Shown here piece by piece: positions 1-11,875 of a DNA stretch of 64,000 nucleotides. The DNA lies in contig MNCI01025116.1 of the NCBI GenBank assembly GCA_015680685.1, forward strand, positions 501,112 to 565,111, given 5' to 3'. This DNA is from Gnetum montanum. Its lineage: Eukaryota > Streptophyta > Gnetopsida > Gnetales > Gnetaceae. The notes under the pieces are model-generated. The model saw only the letters and a program-made list of their open reading frames with translations. It had not been told where the DNA came from and searched no databases. The position numbers and the translations under genes are program-made. Positions within the stretch are counted from its first letter, which is position 1. The number at the start of each line of letters is the position of its first letter.

Positions 1-174
1 CCTCAGACTTGCTTAACCATACACCGTGACACTTACAAGCAAGCCTGGGAAGACAACAAACGATTAACCCCAAGTGTTTCTTGTGGTGTTAAGGCATTTA
101 GTCTGCGGAGTTCGACCGAGTCGTGCGTGCATGCTCGTATTCGTATGTTGAGTGTAGGGGTACCTCGCCACTCA
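1..174 (+). repeat. 3' end of a family-A LTR, plus strand
   Basis: The last ~80 bases (GTAGGGGTACCTCGCCACTC followed by ATCA) match the 3' ends of the family-A LTRs ending at 6799 and 11875, including the preceding segment around GGAGTTCGACCGAGTCGTGC. It ends in CA and abuts a minus-strand LTR of the same family at 175. The rest of this LTR lies outside the window. It may be the end of another element inserted in that LTR. Confidence 0.75.
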
Positions 175-886
175 TCACCTAGCTTGCTATACATGTCTTG
201 AACCCATGTATCCACTCCTAGGATTACCAAGCACTATGCTTTTGGGCAAACCAAGTAATAATGCTTCTAGGATTACCAAGTGAATACATGTTTATGGTCA
301 AAAATGGTCACGCTCATTCTACCAATTCATTAATATTCATGAAAATGTAAATATTAACTAAGTACATGAAAAGTAAATTGCATGGAAATGTAAATATTAA
401 CTAAGTACATGAAAAGTAAATTGCATGGAAAGTAAATCTAATCTAAGTCAAAGTGCTACAATGAATAAGAATCAATCTTGATCTTATTGTCATTCATGGA
501 ATGTGTCTAGGTACATTTCCATTCAAATAAAATGTTGTACAACTAACTCAAATCCATTCTACGAGCCCTCATTGACTATTTTCTAAGACTATGAAATAAA
601 ACTGTAAGAGTTTGGCTACTCTATTGATAAAGACTTATTTTCAAACCATGTGCCCAAGTGGTATATTTATATGTTAGCACATCATCTCATGATATTGGAT
701 ATTTGACATCACTTTTTGGGCCCCTAATATCAGGTATTTGATTTCGGAGTTGACAAAAATCAACTTTTTAAAATTTTTACTCAAATAGATGTGATGACAT
801 GCATCAAGGCATCTGCGTTGAGGCATCTATGTTGAGGCTTCTACCTCGATACAAATGTTTTAATGAAGGCAATTGATGCTTCATCA
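175..886 (-). repeat. Family-A 3' LTR, minus strand, truncated
   Basis: Read on the minus strand it starts TGATGAAGCATC at 886, next to a purine-rich tract. It carries a TATA-like TATAAATATA at about 663-672 and continues with sequence alignable to the plus LTR at 10964-11875 (for example TGGTAATCCTAG). The segment 533-886 is repeated at 11876-12225, the opposite LTR of the same element. Its 3' end is cut off by the plus-strand LTR fragment at 1-174. Confidence 0.75.
343..428. repeat. Perfect 43-bp tandem duplication
   Basis: Bases 343-385 are repeated without a mismatch at 386-428. The unit begins AAATGTAAATATTAACTAAG. It lies inside an otherwise diverged LTR, so it is either a recent slippage event or an assembly artefact. 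Confidence 0.95.
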
Positions 887-905
887 TACCACCACAACTG
901 AGTAA
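887..905 (-). promoter_or_regulatory. Polypurine tract of minus-strand family-A element
   Basis: On the minus strand the sequence just before the LTR start at 886 ends GTTGTGGTGGTA. It aligns with the plus element's CATGGGGGTA before its 3' LTR, and both are preceded by a related motif (CTCAATGACAAG against CTTGAGGACGAG). Such tracts prime plus-strand DNA synthesis in LTR retrotransposons. Confidence 0.65.
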
Positions 906-3049
906 AAACTTGTCATTGAGTTAACAAGATAGGACCAAGCTTTCTTACAAAAAACTAGGAATGATGGGATTATTAATTGATGCTAACTATTAACTAACTC
1001 TAAGTGCTGCATTAAAAAATTTTATTTGAGTAAATTCATACAAAATGACAAAGTGATAAAAAGATTAGACGCACATTGAAGATTACAAAATCCATTAAAG
1101 ATGATTGTTCTTGTTGTCGCTAATGGTGGCAAACTTCCAACCTTGATTGTTATGTTGATGCTTCTCTAGTCATGCAAAACATTCTTGAAGGATGGATTAA
1201 AATTTCTTTTCATCATCCCATGAATCTAGCAAACATGTGAAGTTTGAGCTACTATCTTGTATGTGCTATGATTTGTCCATGGGAATATCCTTTGTTGTCC
1301 CCTTCTTTGCTTCATTTTCATGCTTGGTAAAAGACCTTCTTCCTTAGGAATTTCTTTTAACATCACCTGCAGTCACCAAAGGATCAACATTAGTTTTGGT
1401 AAATGTTTCCTTAATAATCAACCCTTTTCAGATCCCTTAGTTTGCATTTAAGCACAAGGTGATGATAATGTACTATGTCCAATGCTATGAGGTAACGAAA
1501 ATCATCAAGCTATTCATATTGTTTTGATTAATTACTATTAGTTACCATGATGTTTGAAAATAAGATGTTAGAAAACTTTCAAAGTGAACATCCCTAGCCC
1601 CCATGAATAATAAGTGTAACTTTAGAAGCACATAAGTTTTTGAACAATTGAAACCAAAGGTCTGATTTAGAAGATTTCCAAGAAATATTGATGGATATGG
1701 ATAAAGAAAAGTAGGAAAAATTAATGAGATGAATGAGAATTAATCCCAAAATTATGCATAAATTCAATGAAACTATCATTGATGTTTAGGAAGATGTGAA
1801 GGTTAGTTCAAATCCATGATCAACAAAAGTTATGCAAGTGGGTCCTCTCCAAAGCAGGATCCTATCATAATGCCCTTACATAAGCACTTTTGTAGATGTC
1901 CATGAGCACCCAAGAAGTTAAATGTATATCATGCCTGTATTCCAAACAACATACAGCTACCATGGTTGGGATGTTTCACTATACTACACAAAACAAAAAG
2001 GCTCATAATTGCATGCAGTAGTGAGGTGAATGATGGGATGAGAAGGGATTGCAAAGATTAAGATGTAAGGTACTTGACCATGTTCATAATAGGTTCTTAT
2101 AAAAATGTGATCAAAATGATCAGCATACCTATCCATCCAAGTTTAGACCAAGTCCATACCATGAACAGTGATCTCACATTGATGTGTTCCTTTCTACTGA
2201 CCATCATGAGTCCACAACCACCTCAAAGAACAATCATCACTTCAAAAAGAGAAAAAAAGAGAAGAAAGAAGAAAGGGCCTTAGTTAGAGGGGTGCCTTCA
2301 AGCATGGGTAAGATGTCTTTCCAGCCCCATAACTAGTGCTTGTAGCCCATTATTGTGTTTAAGAGGTGTGCTTTGAATTTCCATTATGATTATTATTATT
2401 ATTTCTTTTTTTTTCTTTTTCTATTTTTGCATTATATATTATTTTTTAAAAAATTATTTTGAATTTTATATATTTTTTTGAAATGGAAACCACACCATGC
2501 AAATATAGAGCTTCCTTTTTATTGCTCGATGGAGGAGTGATGATACATTCCAAAAGGAGTCATAAACCACACAAAGGAAGTCAAGAAGAGAACTTGTCAA
2601 GTCCCCTTCAGGTCATACCCTTTTCCATTCCCTCTTTCTTCAAGCTACAATGATCATTGATGAATTTTAGTTTCATAAAATAAGAACCAAATCATTTACA
2701 TGATAAGACCTTTTATTTAGAGAACTAGAGGGATGGATGAGGTGGTCTCATTGCTTTACACAATTACTTACCCAATCATCTTGATAGCATAGCACAAAAA
2801 ACACAACACATAGCATTGACTTCTATATCATGACTTGGCAATATTATTAACAAAAACATGAAATACATTCATAAAACATAAAAAGAATGACTCAAGAAAA
2901 GAGAAAAATATAAAGAAAAAAATATTAAGAAATTGAAAACATATGAAGAAAAAGAAAATTTTGGAAGAAATAGAAAAATGATAAGAAATTATAAAACAAA
3001 AAAGGTGAAAAACACTTATTAGTTCTTGAATTAGGATGGAGCATCTCCC
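906..3049 (-). other. Non-coding internal region of minus-strand family-A element
   Basis: This is AT-rich sequence without a coherent reading frame on either strand. It corresponds in position to 8980-10950 of the plus-strand relative. A long T-rich block lies at 2390-2475. No protease, reverse transcriptase or integrase motif is visible. Confidence 0.55.
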
Positions 3050-5536
3050 CCACAACTAGTCTTATGACCATGATAAGAATTAATAAGTGGGCAACCAGGC
3101 TCCATTCATTTGTGAAATAGTGTTAGGCCCTTATTTTCAAGTCACTGGGTGTCTTCTGGTTTAGTGGTGGCTACGTAGACAGGTTGTTGCTCACACACTT
3201 GGTTTTGAAATGTATGGTGGGCTAGAATAAAATTTGTGTTATCTTTCTAGACATCTGCCTCATGACTACACCATTTATCATGATTAGTTATGCATGGATT
3301 CTTCTATCTCTCCACAATACTAGATTTATCATTTCTGTCAAGTATTGGAGCAACAATGGATGTTGGCTTTTGTGTATTATTGGAGGACATTGGTTGTGAG
3401 AGGAAGGGTGTTGCACTTGATTGGAATTATGCTATTTTATATTAGTTAGTAGGTCCATGAATGTTGTGCTTATCTATGGGAACCATCCTAAAGAAAGGAT
3501 GTTTCCAAGATTGTGGTGGAGATCTATTGGCATTATCATTTTCATGTATGTTCACAGCACAAGTGACATTCTCTTATTGATGTCATGGTGCTAAACCTTC
3601 TTGTGTTATTGATGGTGACATATGATGGAGGGAAGTATGAGAATATTGAGGCTATGAAGAAGGATGAAATCTATGAGGTGGTGATCTCATAGAAGATGTT
3701 TCAAGATGATGATATTTAGGAGAGTGGTAGTAGTGATTTGAGGTAGAGGAAGTGGAACTAGTTAAGAAAATTGATTATTGAACATAATATTTATATGGGT
3801 TTGATTGGCAATAAGGGTAGTGTTAGTTTCATGATGGCCTTTCCCACAACTGTGGGATTTTCCACTATGTTGGATAAGAGTGTTGAGTTTGGTAAGGAGT
3901 CCCACTAGGATGGTATAGTTGGTTGTAGGACTATCTATAACTACGTTATGAGAAAGGTAATTTCCTATGCATTTGCTTTTGTATGAACTTTGTATTCAAT
4001 GAAAAAGTCCAATACTCATGTAGATATAACATGACTAGGAAATAGCCCTTTGGATGGTCATTTATGTAGATGTTACATCCACCATCTTCTTCGGTGGTTG
4101 AGTCTATAGCCTTTTCTTCTATATCCATTTCCTATTTTTTCCTATCAGTGTTCTAACCTGTCTCTTGGTTCCTTTTCTTTATTTTGTTGTGGTCACTTGA
4201 TTTTTTTTGCATTACTCTCTCCTGTACAATTTCTATGCAAGTTGCAAATTTCTCATTTACCCATTTTGACATCTTATCTAGCTTTGCTTCAAGCTCATCG
4301 ATAGAATTTTTTATTGGCAAGGTTTGTTGTAAAATCACCTCATCAAGAGCTACCTCTTTTTCCTTTTCATAGAGATGAACCCACTTGGTTTGAAGATTTG
4401 GATCCCAATTATTTTCCTCTACATTCTGTCATTTACATAACTTTCCTTCTTATTTTTCCGCATGCTTGATTAACCTTTGGATCTGATGGGTTCCTAGTTC
4501 ATATAATTGACCTTGACAATACATCCCAAGGGTCTCTCTCATTTGACTATGAAGCCCATCTATGATGTGAAGAAGTTGTTCTTGAAAGAAATGATGGCCT
4601 AGGCATCTATTCAGTAGAGAATAGTATCTATCTAGGGCCATATCCAATGGTTCATGTTGTTCTTGTTTTCATCCTTGGATTCATTTCCTTAGGTTGGATA
4701 CCCTTGCATAGGCTTGGTATTTCTCATTGAAAAGTTCTAGCATTATGGACCATGAATGGATTGAATTTGGTTTCAATGATCTATACCACACTTTAGCTTT
4801 GTCTATTAGTATCCTAGAAAAGAGCTTAAGCTTTTTCCATCCACTTTCAATGTTTTGTAAGATGAAGGCATCATGGAAGGCTTGTAAATGATGTTATGGA
4901 TCATAATTATAGCCTCCCATAAATTTATGGATTCTATTCATATCAAGCCTTTTGATGTGACTTTCCTTTTGATGCTTGTGGGGTATTTTAACTACCTTTA
5001 TGATCTACATCATGCTCTTAGTGGCCAACAAGGATTCACCATCATCAGACATGTCATCGTGAAAATTTATATTTTTTTTCTCTTATTGTGACAATTTTGT
5101 CTATCTTCATTTTGATGTCTTTGATTTTACCCTTGGTTTCGATTTCTATTTTTATTTTGATACCATAGTGGAGCTTCATCTTTATACCTACATTCATCTT
5201 CATTGAAACTAGATGTTAAAGAGGAAGAAAAAGATGAGGAGTTGGGAGAGTCACCATGGCTTCTATGGTTTTTCCTTTTGTTCCTTAATTTATCTTTTCT
5301 AGGTTTTGAGAAGGTCCTAGGCCTTGAGGCCTCCATGATCTAGGGCTTACTTCATCTCCTCTAGGATTATCTACCTTAGGTAAATGTAGTTCTTGAGTGT
5401 AGCCAGGGTGGTCATGAACATATGAAACCCCTGCATTAGGTTGGTCACTCTAATTTTCTTCAATATATATCTCATTATTTCTCCAATGAATGTTCTCTGA
5501 TTAAGATTCATTATCAATTCTATGTGAAAGAGACAT
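3050..5536 (-). pseudogene. Decayed gag-like gene, minus-strand family-A element
   Basis: The frame opens at an ATG at 5536 (MSLSH..., matching MSLSQ... of the plus copy at 6952). It runs through a Retrotrans_gag-like core around 4970-4450 with FMGGYN, KAKVWYRSLKP and LDMALDRYYSLLN, then a tail with NIYINDHPKGY at about 4050 that matches NIFLYDHPKG at 8046 in the plus copy. It has many in-frame stops, and a Lys/Arg/Ser-rich stretch at 5336-5127 that the plus copy lacks. Below about 3940 only low-complexity sequence remains. In this family gag would form the capsid shell of the retrotransposon particle. The assignment to a gag-type protein rests on the motif pattern. Confidence 0.65.
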
Positions 5537-5640
5537 TTTTGCTAGTTTATGATGTGTGTGACTTAATATTTTCTAAAAGATAGTTCATTAATGCATTTAT
5601 GAAAATTTTGTATAATATAACTAATCTAGATAACTAGCAC

Positions 5641-5660
5641 CATCCTTGGCAATGACTCCA
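5641..5660 (-). promoter_or_regulatory. Primer-binding site, minus-strand element
   Basis: On the minus strand TGGAGTCATTGCCAAGGATG follows the LTR end at 5662 after one base. It aligns with TGGTGTCGTTGCTGGGGATG at 6801-6820 and resembles the tRNA-Asp-type site of Athila-like elements (TGGCGCCGTTGCCGGGGA), with mutations. Confidence 0.65.
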
Positions 5661-5661
5661 A

Positions 5662-5865
5662 TGATGAGCGACAAGGTACCCCCTATACCCAACCATATGA
5701 ATCACAAACATTCACACATGATCTGGTTAAATTTCATTGATGGGACTAGTCGTGGCATCTAGATCATTATGCCTTGATCGCAGTTTGTTGTCTTTCCACT
5801 TGAACTAGTGGTAGCTTTGTCATGTATGATTTAGTCCAAAGTGAGACATATGATTCTTGATGTTG
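5662..5865 (-). repeat. 3' part of the minus-strand element's 5' LTR
   Basis: This is an inverted copy of the end of the plus LTR: the reverse complement of about 6600-6799 aligns with it, sharing CTTTCCACTTGAACTAGT. Its other half lies at 11876-12225, beyond the plus-strand element, which shows that the plus element interrupts this LTR. About 450 bases of the middle of the LTR are missing. Confidence 0.75.
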
Positions 5866-5876
5866 TTTCAACCTTA

Positions 5877-6799
5877 TGCTAGTCCTATTATCAGACCCTT
5901 GTTATCTGACCCCTGTTATCAGGCCCTTGTTTTTTGATGGGTCCTGATATTGGGCCCCCGATATCGAACCCTCGTTATCGGGTATGCAATATCATGACAC
6001 AAGCGATATCGAGTATGTGATATCACAATTCCCTTGTGAGCCTATAAATAAGAGGCGGCGCACTTGGTTTTGACATTAGTTCTTAGTTCCTTACCCAAAA
6101 TCTTGTAGTTTTTCCTTCTTAGAGTTAGAATTATTTCTCAGTGCATGCCTGTAGTGTGATTATTGTAATTTTACAACATCCTTTATTCGAATGTGATGTA
6201 CTTGGACACGCACATGACCGGAAATAAAGATCGAGATTACTTCATAATTGCAGCATTCACTTAGTTTAATTATTTAATTGTTATTATTGTTTATTACTTT
6301 CATAGTTAATATCTCTTCACCCTAAACTCCTTAAACACAAAATGAGTATGACTTAATCACGAGCATTTAAGTATGACTACTTGGTAACCTAGTAGCGCAC
6401 CTAGGATCTACGCTTGGTAATCCTAGTAGTAGTCATGCACGAGGTCCAAGATGTGTACGGATGATTAAGGAACGGATGCTCATTGCACTTAGGCTAGCTT
6501 AGATTCTCTCTCCCTATCTCCTTTAAGTATAACCCTCTCTCCCTTTTCCTCCTAGCTTAGCTAAGATTATTTTCCATCATCTCCAGGAGTAGCTTTAGTT
6601 TAGGAACACATCATACACATCACTCTGGACTAAACCATACGTGACAAAGTAAATACTAGTTCAAGTGGAAAGATAGTGAACTGTGATCAGCAAGTAACTA
6701 TCGGATACCACAACTAGCCTATCTGTGGAGTTCGACCAGATCATGTGTGAAATGCTCGTATTCGTATGGTTGAGTGTAGGGGTACCTTGCCACTCATCA
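5877..6799 (+). repeat. 5' LTR of plus-strand family-A element
   Basis: It aligns with 10964-11875 through the TATA region, the segment GAGTTAGAATTATTTCTCAG and the terminal ACTCATCA. The start is uncertain (about 5850-5880), because the first 15-20 bases of the 3' LTR have no clear match here. The upstream half is rich in GATATC-type words. Confidence 0.8.
6043..6050 (+). promoter_or_regulatory. TATA box in 5' LTR
   Basis: TATAAATA follows GTGAGCC and sits between the GATATC-rich upstream part and the presumed transcribed R region. The same box occurs at 11118-11125 in the 3' LTR and, inverted, at 12005-12012. Confidence 0.6.
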
Positions 6800-6800
6800 T

Positions 6801-6820
6801 TGGTGTCGTTGCTGGGGATG
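6801..6820 (+). promoter_or_regulatory. Primer-binding site, tRNA-Asp type
   Basis: TGGTGTCGTTGCTGGGGATG begins two bases after the CA end of the 5' LTR. It differs by a few transitions from the tRNA-Asp complement used by Athila-like Ty3/gypsy elements. Confidence 0.75.
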
Positions 6821-6951
6821 ATGCTAGTTATTTAGATTAGTTACATCATACAAGATCGTTGTAACAAACTATTAATGATATATCATTCAGGAAAAAAAAT
6901 ATAATAAATAATAATAATAATTGCAATTAAATCACACACAAGTTTACAATA

Positions 6952-8979
6952 ATGTCTCTCTCACAAGACTATGATAACGCAACAACTAGTAAGGAAATTC
7001 ATTGGAGAACCAATGAATTATATGATGAAGAAGATTAAGCTTGGAGTACCCAATCTGATGTAGGGGTTTCCTATAAACATAAATGAAGACAACATCATCC
7101 CAACTTATGAATGCATAACATACCTAGTGATGATGAACCCCTACTCGCCACTACAAGCCTAACGCAAATAAAAGAGGCTGTTTGAATATCCCACAGGTAT
7201 CGCAAGGAAAGCCGTCTACCCAGGCTTGACTTAAACAACTTTCCTAAGTTTTTAGGAGGCTACAATTTAGATTCGCAACAACATTTACAAGCCTTCTATG
7301 ATTCCTGTGCATGGAACAACATTGATAATGAATGGAAAAAACTTAAGCTCTTTCGTATGACACTTGTTGGCCATGCAAAAGTATGGTATAGGTCTTTAAG
7401 ACCAAAATCAATTCGACGTTGGCCAACAATGGTAGAACTCTTCAATGAAAGATATCAAACTTATGCAAGAGTGTCAACCTTGAGGAGACAAATCCAAGAG
7501 TGGAAACAAGCACAACATGAACCCTTGGATGTGGCCTTAGAAAGATATTATGCATTATTAAACAACTTCCCATGCCATGAGTTCTCCAAGGACAGGCTAA
7601 TGTATCATATCATAGATGGGCTCCGTAATGAAACAAGGGAGTCCCTAGGGATGTATGCCCAAGGTCAACTATATGAACTTTGAACCCATCAATTCCAAGA
7701 GCTTATTAAATGAGTAACAAAAGAAGAAGGAAAAATGGCTAGATGGGAGAACATTGAAAAATCTCAATAGGCCAAAAACCTTAAATCAATAAGGGCCCAT
7801 GATAATAATGAGGAGAAATCAAATCACCTCAAGGAGGTGGAATCATCTTTGTGAAGACTACAATCATTAAATGAAATTGAGGCAAAGATCAATAAGATGA
7901 TGGAATGGATGTATAAAAATGCAGAGAATATGCCAACAATATTGGAGGTAGAGTTATGACGAACCAAGAAGTAGGATGAAATACCTTTAGACAATCAGGT
8001 TGAAAAAAATAAGAGCTCAACTACCAATCATACGTATCAATGCAACATTTTCCTGTATGATCATCCCAAGGGCCAATGTCCAATCTTGTCACATTTACAA
8101 GAGCATTGGGGAAGAGTGTTGCACCTAGAGTTTGTATAGAGATACTGTGTTCAATCATAGTGGCAACAATCCCAGTCGTGGAGGAGTCCACCCTCAAACT
8201 AGTTACACCTTTCATATCATCCAAACCTAAGTGCTTGTCAAGTCCAACATCCTATTTCTCCAACTAATTCAACATCCTCTATCTCATCACATGATTATTA
8301 TTCTCCTCAATACTATTAACCCATATTCTCTCCAACATAGCCACCACCTTGAATACCTTACACTTCTCCTCAATTTCAACATTCTCATCCTTCACCTCCT
8401 TCTACATCACCACCAAGTGTTCCAAAAGGTTTTGCACCATAGCACCAACCCATGAATGTTACTTGTGCTGCTACTATCAATAGTAGTGGGAATCCTCCAC
8501 AACATCATAGGCACCCCTTCTTTAGACATGATCATAAGAAGGGACATCACACTTCCAAGCCCACTGCACCTTCCAACCCAACACAAGTCTAAGAATGTGG
8601 TGTAGCTCCCTCCTCAAACCCAATGCCTCATGTTACTTTCTCTGGGCCATCAACAAATACTTCAACAACCATATGGCCCAATCAATATAGCCACCAAGGG
8701 AGATAGATCGATCCTTGCATACCATCTTACGGTCACAGGTGCCATAGTGGGTCAACCACTTATCAATTAACTACATCTTATAAATTGCCTCATTATGTTT
8801 ACTATAATCAAGTGTGTGAACCCCACTCGCGGAACATTCCAACCACCACATCAAAAGACACCCAGTAGTTCGAATATGACTAGATCCCAATACATCCAAC
8901 ATGCAAGGATTCCAACTTTTCATTTATTAATCCTCGCCATACTCAACCATTTAGTTATGAGGGATACCCCCCCATTCTA
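6952..8979 (+). pseudogene. Decayed gag-like gene, plus-strand family-A element
   Basis: One frame runs from the ATG at 6952 to a TAA near 8977, about 675 codons with around twenty stops. Residues about 85-245 (7210-7690) show a Retrotrans_gag-like core: FPKFLGGYN, LQAFYDSCAWNN, GHAKVWYRSLRP, ELFNERYQTY and HIIDGLRNETRESLGMY. The tail (8240-8979) is rich in Pro, Ser, His and Thr. No zinc knuckle was found, and no protease follows. Product: a capsid-like protein for particle assembly. The frame is in phase with the minus-strand copy at 5536, which shares the start MSLS. Confidence 0.7.
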
Positions 8980-10375
8980 ATAATAAGAAGAATTAATAAA
9001 TATTTTTCATTTTCTTTGATTTTGAATTTTTTTTTTCAATTTTTCACTTTTCAACTTATTATTTGATCTTTTTGCCTTTTTGTCGTTTTACCTTTTTATG
9101 AGTAACCTCATCTAGGAATAAGACACTCATATGAACTGTTGGTTGAGGTGTTGTTTTATGCTATCAAGTCTCAGGTGACTAATTATTTGAACAACAAGCC
9201 CACAACATCCATCCATCCATTTTATTAATAAGGGGTTCTAGCCTAGGTACAATGATATTCTTAATCATTAAAACTTAAAGTAACCTTGTGTTATCATACC
9301 CAGAGTGAAGAAGGATGGACTAAGCGGGAATGGCCAAGGGATGACATCAAGGGGACTTGTGGATTCTCTTTGGTGACGTCTATGGGAGTTACCATGTAGC
9401 TTGGTTGTACTAAGATTATTGTAGATCTAATGAAAAGTGGGAGTAAGTGTAATCAAAAGGTACTCAACCAGAAAAAAATAATGCTATTCCAAGGGGTTCC
9501 ATTGGAAAGACATGTACCCATGCCTGAAGGTAGGCAGCTTCTCTGGATAAAGCAATACTACACTACATCAAAAAACAAAGAAGAAGAGAAAAAGTGTGTG
9601 CCACAAAGCAAAATCACTCCTCCCATGTACGAAACACCAAGTGATTGTACACCTTGCTAACATGGTACTCTTATGGTTGTCCATCATTGGGTGAAGCAAT
9701 GTGATATCGCTAATTGGAGGAATGGGCTTGGTTCTGATTTTGGAGTGATGGGTTAATGACACATTAATCATGCCTTACACTAAGGATTCATTCTACCCTA
9801 GGCTAGTTGCCTCATGTCCCAATCTCTGCAGTCCCTTCTAAAACTCACCTCACCTCACTGTTCATGTAATTGGGACTCGTGACTTGTGTAGCATTGAATT
9901 TATACCTCATCATGGTGGTATCTACATGTGTGTGTTTTGTTGCATCGGTGCAGATTACATTTAACCCTTCTAGTGCCTACAAACATTTTAAGGTGTGGTT
10001 ATGCAAGGGCATTATAGGTTGGAACCTACTTTGGGGAGGACCCACTTATGTGAATTTTGTAATTTGCACTTGTTGCACACCCCCACATCATTTTGTACCC
10101 TCTGAGTACTTCATTGCCAAATTTATTCTTTTCCTTGTCATCATTTTATCAAACGTTCCAAAAAACCATTACATGTCACTTAATGTGTCACCTAAACAAA
10201 CTAGGTCTAACATTAAAATTTTAGGGCAACTTCCTTGAAAAAAAATTTTCTAATTCTAAAATCACACTAAGCAAAGAATTCAAAATTTATTAAAGGCAAT
10301 GAATGAGTAAGGTATGAAATCATTGAACTTTTTTCAATAACCTTACTAACAATTTTTCTTTATGTGATTATAGAT
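8980..10375 (+). other. Non-coding internal region of plus-strand family-A element
   Basis: No coherent frame is seen on either strand. A poly-T run lies at 9010-9050. The 122-codon frame at 9870-10238 has no recognisable motif and no supporting copy. Confidence 0.5.
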
Positions 10376-10800
10376 GGTCCCTAAAAGAAAACAAGGAGGA
10401 CCTTCTCAAGGTGCAACTAAATGACCAAGGGGAGGCAGAGGCCAAGGACCTCATGTAGAACATGCAAAGAAGAAGGCACAATCATTCAGAATCCATTCAT
10501 AATCTATCCAAGCAAAAGGTGGAGAGGTCAAGGCCCGAGCCTATGAAGAGGAATGACAACTATTTGCGGCATAACATGTCAAGGCCAATCAAGTGTTTCG
10601 TAACTATTATGACCATGGAAAGTGCCAACTCCATCAAACATTTGAACATTAGCATGGACCACTCATAATTCCTAGATAGAATATGAGAAATGTTAGGCGC
10701 TTCATCAACAGTATCAATCTCAGAAGCTTGATTGTGTAGGACAAAGGAAAGGCATCCATGGAGGAGCCATTGCTATCGGGAACCCCATGACTTCCACAAG
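10376..10800 (+). pseudogene. Small basic second frame, family-A element
   Basis: An ATG at 10376 sits directly after a splice-acceptor-like TGTGATTATAG. It opens a broken frame beginning MVPKRKQGGPSQGATK, then a Gly/Arg-rich stretch and several stops by 10800. I do not recognise the product. Its place between the non-coding region and the polypurine tract is where Athila-type elements carry an extra (env-like) frame, but nothing here shows a membrane segment. Confidence 0.35.
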
Positions 10801-10956
10801 TTTTTTCTTTTTTGTCTATGTCCAAATTTTGTTTAATTCTCCACTATGCATGAATAAATTCCTAGTCAGTCAATAATCCCATACCTATCCACTATGTAAT
10901 CAATTAAACTTATTCCTCACTTTCTTTGACTTGAGGACGAGTTGTTATTCAATCAT

Positions 10957-10963
10957 GGGGGTA
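10957..10963 (+). promoter_or_regulatory. Polypurine tract, plus-strand family-A element
   Basis: GGGGGTA directly precedes the 3' LTR start TGGTGAGTCATGG at 10964. It matches in position and context the tract of the minus-strand element at 887-905. Confidence 0.7.
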
Positions 10964-11875
10964 TGGTGAGTCATGGTCTGTTAGGTCCTGTTATCAAACA
11001 CTTGTTGTCTGATGGGTCCCAATATCAGACCCCCGATATCAGACCCTCATTATCGGGTACACGATATCGCGACACAAGCAATATTGGGTACGTGATATCA
11101 TGGTTCCCATGTGAGCCTATAAATAAGAGGTGACGCACTTGGTTTTTACATTAGTTCTTAGTCCCTTACCAAAACTCTTGCAGTTTTTCCTTCTTAGAGT
11201 TAGAATTATTTCTCAGTGCATGCCCATAGTGTGATGATTGTAATTGTACGACATCGTTTATTTGAGTGTGAAGTACTTGGACATGCACATAACTGGAAAT
11301 AAAGATTGAGATTACTTCATCATTGCAACCTTCACTTAGTTTAATTATTTAATTATTATTGTTGTTTATTGCTTTTATAGTTAATATCTCTTCACCCTAA
11401 ACTCCTTAAAAGTAGAATGAGTACGACTTAATCACGAGCATTTAAGTGTGACTTCTTGGTAACCTAGTAGCATACCTAGGATCTACGCTTAGTAATCCTA
11501 GTAGTAGTCATGCACGAGGTCCAAGATGTGTATGGATGATTAAGGAATGGATTCTTATCACACTTAGGCTAGCTTAGATTCTCTCTCCCTATCTCCTCTT
11601 AGTATAACTCTCTCTCCCTTTTCCTCTTAGCTTAGCTAATATTATTTTCCATCACCTCCAAGAGTAGCTTTAGTTTAGAAACACATCATACACCTCACTC
11701 TGGACTAAATCATATGTGACAAAGCAAATACTATTCTAGGTGGGAAGACAACAAATTGTGATCAGCGAGTAACTATCTAGATACCACAACTAGCTCGTCT
11801 GTGGAGTTTGATTGGATCATGCATGAAACGCTCACATTTGTATGGTTGAGTGTAGGGGTATCTCGTCACTCATCA
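10964..11875 (+). repeat. 3' LTR of plus-strand family-A element
   Basis: Starts TGGTGAG, ends ACTCATCA, 912 bases. It contains GATATC-type words at about 11020-11100, a TATA box at 11118-11125 and the U5 end GTGTAGGGGTATCTCGTCAC. It is followed at once by the interrupted minus-strand LTR. Confidence 0.85.

Larger units (their letters stand above)
5877..11875 (+). mobile_element. Family-A non-autonomous LTR element, plus strand, nested
   Basis: Two direct LTRs (about 5877-6799 and 10964-11875) differ at roughly one site in ten by eye. They flank a primer-binding site, a gag-like pseudogene, 2 kb of non-coding sequence, a small second frame and a polypurine tract. No protease, RT, RNase H or integrase motif is visible, so this is a gag-only, presumably non-autonomous element. 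I see no target-site duplication; the left junction looks rearranged. Confidence 0.8.

Noticed and set aside
9870-10238. 122-codon plus frame in family A with a hydrophobic start, possible env
   Set aside because: No signal-peptide and anchor pair, no matching frame in the minus-strand relative, and composition like the surrounding non-coding DNA.
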